This document shows, piece by piece, positions 6,884 to 10,740 of a DNA stretch of 10,740 nt. The position numbers were made by a program, and so were the translations under genes. The notes under the pieces are model-generated. The model was not told where the DNA came from. It saw nothing but the letters and a program-made list of their open reading frames with translations, and made no database searches. The stretch's first letter is position 1. Each line of letters starts with the position of its first letter. Origin of the DNA: JACQFK01 sp035644495 (GTDB lineage Bacteria > Planctomycetota > MHYJ01 > JACPRB01); the NCBI GenBank assembly GCA_035644495.1, contig DASQOM010000315.1:1-10740 (forward strand), written 5' to 3'.

Positions 6884-8296
6884 TCAGAGGAACCCGCGGG
6901 CGATCAGGGCGCCGACGATGGCCAGCATCGTCAGGGCGCCGACGACGGCGAGCGGGACGTAGACCAGCAGGATCAGGAGGGCGCGGAGGGCGCCCAAGCC
7001 CGACGGCTCCCGGCCGGTTTCCCGGGCCGTCCGCCGGGCGGCCTCGAGGAAGTAGAGGTTCAGGATCAGGCCCGGGACCCAGAAGAAAAAGTAGCCGAGG
7101 AACGTGACCACGCAGGCCATGAGATAGGTCGGCGCCTCGACCGCGCGCGGAGCGGGAGCCGCAGCGAGGATCTGCTTCGCGCGCTCGTCGGCCCAGACGC
7201 CGCAATGGCGACACTTCCGGGCCTCGATCTTCATCTCCCCGCCGCACGAGGGGCAGAACTTCCGCGACTGGGCCGCGGTCTGCACGTCGAGAATCTGGAC
7301 GTCGGGCACGACGGACGCCTCGGCGGGGCTCAGCAGCGCCGTGGTGGCGTAGCGGGAGCCGTCGTCGTAGAACAGCACCTCGAGACGGCGGCCGCAGCCG
7401 CGGCAGTCGAAGCGCTCGCCGGCCCAGCCGCCGGGAATGGATTGCGCCGCGGTGCACTCGGGGCATTCGGCGCGGTATTCGCCGGGCGCCAGGGCCGGAC
7501 GGAAGATCCTGCGATATTCCGCCAGCGCGGCCGTGGCGTCCGCGAAGCGGGCCTCGGGCTTCTCCTCGAGGCACTTGAAGACGAATTCGTCCCAGGCCGC
7601 GCCGAGCGCGCGGAATTTCAGGCTCACCGGCTTGATCACGAAGGGCTGCTCGCCCGTGATCATGTGATAGAGCAGCTTGCCGAACGAGAAGACATCCGAG
7701 GGCTTCCCGCAGCCGTCCGCCGCCAGCTTGAACCGCTCCGGCGCGGAATACAGCGGCGACGCCACCCCCGCGGGCTGGTCCTCGTTCGTCGTCGACAGGG
7801 CCACGTCCGCCGACGCGTCGAAGAGCGCGCCGTAGCCGACGTCGATCAGGCGCACGTCGCGCGACGCCGTCACGAGCACGTTCAGCGGCGACAGGTCGCC
7901 GTGGACGAAGTCGTGGGCATGCACCGCGGCCAGCGCGCGGAGGATCTGCTCGCCGATCGACAGCCGCTCGTCGAGCGAGAGCGACGACGGCGAGAGAAGG
8001 TTCTCGAGGGGCGAGCCCTCAATGAATTCCATCCGGAGATAAGGCGGGTCGGCGTCGAGGTCGAGATGCTCGACGCGCGGAAACCAGCGGCCCTCCTCGC
8101 CGTCGAGGCGGCCGAGGGCATACTGGGCGAAGACCTCGCGGCGGAGATGCGCGGGCTTGCGGTCGCCGCTGAATATTTTGAGGGCCACCTCGTGGCCGGC
8201 ATACTCGGCGCGCCAGACCTCGCCGTAATGGCCCTGGCCCACCTTCTCGAGGAGTTTGTGTCCGTGCAGGTTTCCGCCGACGATGACGTCTTGCAT
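6884..8296 (-). CDS. Membrane-anchored Ser/Thr protein kinase with two zinc ribbons
   Basis: The protein has 470 residues. An N-terminal kinase domain (about 8-265) shows the P-loop GQGHYGEV (20-27), VALK with K40, a catalytic loop HGDLSPLN (D134, N139), DVG in place of DFG (D152), SAPER (184-188) and DVFSFG (201-206). The loop has Gly for Arg and Ser for the usual Lys of HRDLK. Two zinc ribbons follow: C278/C281 with C298/C301, and C348/C351 with C362/C365. Two hydrophobic segments (about 391-417 and 436-466) end the chain, so kinase and ribbons should face the cytoplasm from the inner membrane. ATG 8296 is chosen because a GGAGA site and a TATAAT promoter lie just upstream. A start at 8395 would place that promoter inside the gene. 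The substrate is unknown. Residues needed for phosphotransfer are mostly present, so activity is likely but not certain. Confidence 0.92.
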   Translation of the reverse strand: MQDVIVGGNLHGHKLLEKVGQGHYGEVWRAEYAGHEVALKIFSGDRKPAHLRREVFAQYALGRLDGEEGRWFPRVEHLDLDADPPYLRMEFIEGSPLENLLSPSSLSLDERLSIGEQILRALAAVHAHDFVHGDLSPLNVLVTASRDVRLIDVGYGALFDASADVALSTTNEDQPAGVASPLYSAPERFKLAADGCGKPSDVFSFGKLLYHMITGEQPFVIKPVSLKFRALGAAWDEFVFKCLEEKPEARFADATAALAEYRRIFRPALAPGEYRAECPECTAAQSIPGGWAGERFDCRGCGRRLEVLFYDDGSRYATTALLSPAEASVVPDVQILDVQTAAQSRKFCPSCGGEMKIEARKCRHCGVWADERAKQILAAAPAPRAVEAPTYLMACVVTFLGYFFFWVPGLILNLYFLEAARRTARETGREPSGLGALRALLILLVYVPLAVVGALTMLAIVGALIARGFL

Positions 8297-8317
8297 GACC
8301 GCGTCTCCGCGCTCGAA

Positions 8318-8346
8318 ATTATACCACTCGTTGGACGCCCGAACAA
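8318..8346 (-). promoter_or_regulatory. Promoter of the zinc-ribbon kinase gene
   Basis: On the minus strand TTGTTC (8346-8341), a 17-base spacer and a perfect TATAAT (8323-8318) form a strong sigma-70 type promoter. Transcription would start near 8311, giving a 14-15 base leader with GGAGA at 8308-8304. It may also drive ispF and cysS, since no terminator separates them. Confidence 0.72.
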
Positions 8347-8378
8347 CCGCCCCTGTTGCGCAATACCGCTGCATTCCC

Positions 8379-8389
8379 GAAACGGTTTC
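8379..8389. promoter_or_regulatory. GAAAC-G-GTTTC palindrome in divergent control region
   Basis: A perfect 11-base palindrome (GAAAC, one base, GTTTC) flanked by CC and CGG lies midway between the kinase and NADAR promoters. Its position suits a regulator acting on either or both genes. A second short palindrome, TTGCGCAA, lies at 8356-8363. No regulator gene is nearby, so this is only a candidate. Confidence 0.3.
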
Positions 8390-8404
8390 CGGCACGACGT
8401 CGAC

Positions 8405-8432
8405 TTGACAGACCGCCTACTTAGTGTAGTAT
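8405..8432 (+). promoter_or_regulatory. Promoter of the NADAR-family gene
   Basis: A perfect -35 TTGACA (8405-8410) is followed by 16 bases and TAGTAT (8427-8432, four of six to TATAAT). The predicted start near 8439 leaves only about five bases before the ATG at 8444, with no ribosome site. The transcript would be leaderless or nearly so. The -10 lies inside a palindrome. Confidence 0.62.
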
Positions 8433-8441
8433 GAACACTAA
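8421..8441. promoter_or_regulatory. Inverted repeat over the NADAR -10, likely repressor operator
   Basis: TTAGTGT (8421-8427) and ACACTAA (8435-8441) are perfect inverted copies with a 7-base spacer. The repeat covers the -10 and the predicted transcription start, a classic place for a dimeric repressor to block RNA polymerase. As RNA it would be largely outside the transcript, so it is more likely a DNA site than an mRNA hairpin. The cognate regulator is not in the window. Confidence 0.55.
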
Positions 8442-8443
8442 TT

Positions 8444-8887
8444 ATGGCGGAGCATCCGGTTCTGTTCTACGGCGTGAGCGACGCACACGGCGCCTTCTCC
8501 AACTTCGCGCCGTTTCCGTTCCGTCTGAAGGGCCGGACCTGGCCCACCTCGGAGCATTACTTCCAGGCACAGAAATTCGCCGGGACGCCGCACGCGGAGG
8601 AGATCCGGCTCGCGAAGAGCCCGATGATCGCGGCGCGGATGGGGCGCTCCCGGAAACGTCCGCTGCGCCCGGACTGGGAGATGTCGAAGGACGAGATCAT
8701 GCTCGGGGCCCTGCGCGCGAAATTCGGGCAGCACGAGGATTTGAAGCGGCTCCTGCTCGGGACCGGCGAGCGGAAGATCGTCGAGCACACGAAGTACGAC
8801 CGTTACTGGGGCGACGGCGGAGACGGAAGCGGGCGCAACCGCCTGGGAGAGCTGCTGATGCAGCTCCGTGCGGAATACCGGGGCTGA
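8444..8887 (+). CDS. NADAR/YbiA-family N-glycosidase
   Basis: The 147-residue protein matches the NADAR (DUF1768, YbiA/RibX) family over its whole length. Visible motifs are FSNFAPFPF (18-26), WPTSEHYFQAQKF (33-45, with E37 as the likely catalytic-region acid), GR at 67-68, RPDWE (75-79), IVEHT (112-116), YWGDGGDGSGRN (121-132) and LGELLMQLR. E. coli YbiA hydrolyses the N-glycosidic bond of early, reactive riboflavin intermediates. Other NADAR proteins remove ADP-ribose from guanine in DNA. Which activity applies here cannot be told from sequence by eye. The ATG 8444 start puts the FSNF motif at the usual place. The gene is divergent from the kinase, has its own promoter and operator-like repeat, and lies just upstream of nadE in the same direction. 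Confidence 0.93.
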   Translation: MAEHPVLFYGVSDAHGAFSNFAPFPFRLKGRTWPTSEHYFQAQKFAGTPHAEEIRLAKSPMIAARMGRSRKRPLRPDWEMSKDEIMLGALRAKFGQHEDLKRLLLGTGERKIVEHTKYDRYWGDGGDGSGRNRLGELLMQLRAEYRG

Positions 8888-8917
8888 TCCCGCCCCTCGG
8901 CCGGCTGGAAATACCTG

Positions 8918-8946
8918 TTGCATCCGTTCCCGCTTGCAAGTATAAA
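8918..8946 (+). promoter_or_regulatory. Promoter of the nadE leader/structured RNA
   Basis: TTGCAT (8918-8923), a 17-base spacer and TATAAA (8941-8946) give a good sigma-70 type promoter 31 bases after the NADAR stop. Transcription should begin near 8951-8953, about 265 bases before the nadE ATG. The local AT-rich patch stands out against GC-rich surroundings. Confidence 0.7.
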
Positions 8947-8952
8947 ATCGAC

Positions 8953-9217
8953 TCGCTTTGGGCCGGCAAAACGCCCTTTGGTGCCGGTCTCCGCGACGCC
9001 GAGGAGGTTGCCCGTTCCAACGGGCGGCGGGATGGCCCCGTATCTCCTTGGCAGGCAAGTCTTACGGCCGTTCAGTGGCGGTGACGTAACCGGGGATACT
9101 ATCGGCGCGGTTTGGCCGACACCCGGGGACAGAGGAAGATTTGAACTCTAGGGGAGGTCCCCGCGCGGGCAGACCATCGGGTCGCCGCGCGCCGGACGTG
9201 CCCGGAAAGGAACTGCG
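8953..9217 (+). ncRNA. Structured RNA or long 5' leader of nadE, class unknown
   Basis: This 265-base stretch has no convincing gene. By eye it folds into successive elements: (a) a hairpin GGCCGGCA/TGCCGGTC at 8961-8989; (b) a three-way junction closed by 9001-9006 with 9044-9049, enclosing GCCCGT/ACGGGC (9010-9025) and CGGG/CCCG (9028-9040); (c) TTACG/CGTAA with inner CCG/CGG (9062-9089); (d) CCGGG/CCCGG around TCGGC/GCCGA (9090-9126), directly abutting (c); (e) GGGG-AGGT-CCCC (9151-9162); (f) CGCGCGG/CCGCGCG around GACC/GGTC (9162-9191). Elements (e) and (f) share one base. The last hairpin ends just before the AAGGA ribosome site of nadE (9207-9211 region). It could be a riboswitch-like leader controlling NAD synthesis or a free small RNA. 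I could not match it to RNase P, tmRNA, SRP, 6S or a riboswitch I know. GC-rich DNA pairs easily, so the fold needs testing. Confidence 0.5.
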
Positions 9218-10740
9218 ATGAAAATCGCCGCGGCGCAGATCAACCCCACCATCGGGGATATCCAGGGCAACGTCGACAAGATCCTGCAGTACATCGGCCG
9301 CGCGCGGGAGCTCGGCGCCCAGCTCGTCGTCTTTCCGGAACTCTGTCTCACCGGTTATCCCCCGCGCGACCTCCTGGACCGCCCCGCCTTCATCGAGCAG
9401 AACATCGCCGCCCTCGGCGAACTCGCGCCCAAGGTCAAGGACATCTCGGCGCTCGTCGGCTTCGTCGAAAAGAATCTCTCCGCCGAAGGCAAGCCGCTCT
9501 ACAACGCCGCGGCCCTCCTCGAAGGCGGCGAGATCGCCTACGTCACGTTCAAGTCGCTCCTCCCCACCTACGACGTCTTCGACGAGGCGCGCTACTTCGA
9601 GCCCGCCGCCGGCACCGCCCCGCTCAAGATCGGCGCACAGAAGATCGCCCTCACCATCTGCGAGGACATCTGGACCGACGAGATGTGCGGGCCCCGCAAG
9701 TACGCCAAGGACCCCCTCGCCGAGATGGCCAAGAAGAAGTTCCAGCTCATCCTCAACATGTCCGCCTCGCCCTGGTCCATCGGCAAGGATCTGCAGCGCG
9801 AGGAGCTCATGAAGGCGCAGGCCAAGGCCTACAACTGCCCCGTCATCTGCGTCAACCAGGTCGGCGGCAACGACGAGCTCATCTTCGACGGCAACTCGCT
9901 CGCGGTCGACGCGTCGGGCAACGTCATCGCCCACGCCAAGCCGTTCGAAGAAGACATCATCATGATCGACCTCGACTACGGCGCGGGCGATCAGCACAAC
10001 GTGAAGCTTTCCGACGCGGAGGCCACCTACCGCGCCCTGGTTCTCGGCACCCGCGACTACGCCCACAAGTGCGGCTTCAAGAAGGCCGTCGTCGGCCTCT
10101 CCGGCGGCATCGATTCGGCCCTCGTCGCCGTCGCCGCCGCCGAGGCGCTCGGCCCGGACAACGTCCTGGGCGTCTCCCTCCCCAGCCAGTTCACGAGCGA
10201 CGCGTCGAAGAAGGACGCGCAGGTCCTCGCCCAGCACCTGGGCATCGATTTCAAGACCATCCCGATCCAGCCGATCTTCGACTCGTTCGCGGGCGAAGTC
10301 GGCAAGGTGATCAGCGGCCGCCCCGGCGACCTGTCGGAACAGAACCTCCAGGCCCGCATCCGCGGCACCGTCCTCATGGCAATCTCCAACAAGCAGGGCC
10401 ACCTGCTGCTCTCGACCGGCAACAAGAGCGAGCTGGCGACCGGCTACACCACGCTCTACGGCGACATGGCGGGAGGCCTCGACGTGCTGGCCGACGTCCC
10501 GAAGACCCTCGTCTACCGCATCGCGAAGGAGGTCGTGAACTCCGGCCGCGAGATGATCCCCGCGAACACGATCAACCGCCCGCCCACCGCGGAGCTCCGC
10601 CACAACCAGCGCGACACGGACGACCTCCCCGAGTACGAGGTCCTCGACCCGATCCTCAAGCTCTATATCGAGGAGCAGAAGTCGCCCGAGGACATCGTCG
10701 CGGCGGGCCACGCGAAGGACGCGGTCGACAAGACCGTGGC
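9218..10740 (+). CDS. nadE: Glutamine-dependent NAD+ synthetase (partial, C-terminus beyond right edge)
   Basis: NadE makes NAD+ from nicotinic acid adenine dinucleotide with ATP and glutamine-derived ammonia. The 507 complete codons in view contain both domains. The N-terminal CN-hydrolase glutaminase (about 1-250) has the catalytic triad E41 (VVFPELCLTGYPP), K112 (FKSLLPTYDVFDE) and C148 (ICEDIW). The C-terminal synthetase has the ATP P-loop SGGIDS (295-300), LSTGNKSELATGYTTLYGDM and NRPPTAELR. Full-length proteins of this type have about 540-570 residues, so roughly 30-60 are missing past the edge. ATG 9218 is preceded by AAGGA at a 6-base gap, and the protein aligns with the family from residue 1 (MKIAAAQINPTIGDI). 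A long structured leader with its own promoter lies upstream. Confidence 0.98.
   Translation, partial: MKIAAAQINPTIGDIQGNVDKILQYIGRARELGAQLVVFPELCLTGYPPRDLLDRPAFIEQNIAALGELAPKVKDISALVGFVEKNLSAEGKPLYNAAALLEGGEIAYVTFKSLLPTYDVFDEARYFEPAAGTAPLKIGAQKIALTICEDIWTDEMCGPRKYAKDPLAEMAKKKFQLILNMSASPWSIGKDLQREELMKAQAKAYNCPVICVNQVGGNDELIFDGNSLAVDASGNVIAHAKPFEEDIIMIDLDYGAGDQHNVKLSDAEATYRALVLGTRDYAHKCGFKKAVVGLSGGIDSALVAVAAAEALGPDNVLGVSLPSQFTSDASKKDAQVLAQHLGIDFKTIPIQPIFDSFAGEVGKVISGRPGDLSEQNLQARIRGTVLMAISNKQGHLLLSTGNKSELATGYTTLYGDMAGGLDVLADVPKTLVYRIAKEVVNSGREMIPANTINRPPTAELRHNQRDTDDLPEYEVLDPILKLYIEEQKSPEDIVAAGHAKDAVDKTV

Noticed and set aside
8297..8395. A longer kinase starting at 8395 (33 extra residues)
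   Set aside because: The TATAAT promoter and GGAGA site at 8304-8323 would fall inside the gene. The shorter form begins right before the kinase domain.
8431..9084. A 217-codon plus-strand frame starting at ATG 8431
   Set aside because: It overlaps the NADAR gene in another frame, lacks family motifs and is Arg/Ala/Gly-rich. The NADAR frame from 8444 has clear conserved motifs throughout.
9125..9150. A tRNA-like stretch on the minus strand (GTTCAAATC followed by TCTTCC and TGTCCCC)
   Set aside because: The T-loop core is present by chance. Only three of five T-stem pairs form, and no matching 5' acceptor strand is found 70-90 bases away.
9032..9151. A short upstream frame (ATG near 9032 to TAG at 9149-9151) in the nadE leader
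   Set aside because: It has no ribosome site at a workable distance (the nearest AGGAGG is about 25 bases away and lies in a stem) and no recognisable product. The RNA folding explains the region better.
9062..10711. A 549-codon minus-strand frame opposite nadE
   Set aside because: It is a shadow of nadE: a Val/Asp/Leu/Gly-rich product without motifs, while the plus strand encodes a complete glutaminase triad and the SGGIDS loop.

Overview
The window reads as ordinary chromosome from a GC-rich, diderm (Gram-negative type) bacterium. The signs are an outer-envelope lipoprotein, MEP-pathway isoprenoid synthesis, a CstA-type inner-membrane transporter and a eukaryotic-like Ser/Thr kinase. The mix is compatible with Acidobacteriota, Planctomycetota, Elusimicrobiota or a related uncultured phylum. 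No phylogenetic marker here decides between them, so the phylum is an inference. I see no insertion sequence, CRISPR array, tRNA, rRNA or prophage gene.

Layout. (1) 1-1299, minus strand: the N-terminal 433 codons of a lipoprotein built from GGxGG repeats, which runs off the left edge and has its own promoter at 1326-1353. (2) 1381-3486, minus: cstA, a pyruvate/peptide transporter of the carbon-starvation family, apparently transcribed from a promoter placed so that the mRNA starts at its ATG. (3) 3520-4901, plus: a two-gene unit divergent from cstA. It has an 89-residue double-spanning membrane protein that seems to start at ATT, then a HupE/UreJ-like protein overlapping it by 4 bases. (4) A near-perfect hairpin at about 4923-4949 separates this unit from convergent housekeeping genes. 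(5) 4954-8296, minus: a membrane-anchored zinc-ribbon protein kinase, then ispF and cysS. The last two overlap as ATGA, and all three could form one operon. (6) 8297-8443: a divergent control region with a strong kinase promoter, a NADAR-gene promoter with a perfect -35, and a 7-7-7 inverted repeat lying over that gene's -10. (7) 8444-8887, plus: a NADAR/YbiA-family N-glycosidase. (8) 8888-9217: no gene, but a good promoter followed by about 260 bases that fold into a string of hairpins. (9) 9218 to the right edge, plus: glutamine-dependent NAD+ synthetase (nadE), missing only its extreme C-terminus.

How the parts relate. IspF and CysS are essential housekeeping enzymes. NadE makes NAD+, and the neighbouring NADAR protein belongs to a family that cleaves N-glycosidic bonds of riboflavin intermediates or ADP-ribose adducts, so the right end has a nucleotide/NAD flavour. 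The most interesting items are the structured RNA ahead of nadE, the operator-like palindrome at the NADAR promoter, the zinc-ribbon kinase with a non-standard catalytic loop, and several starts that look leaderless or non-canonical. All promoter and RNA calls were made by eye from the sequence.
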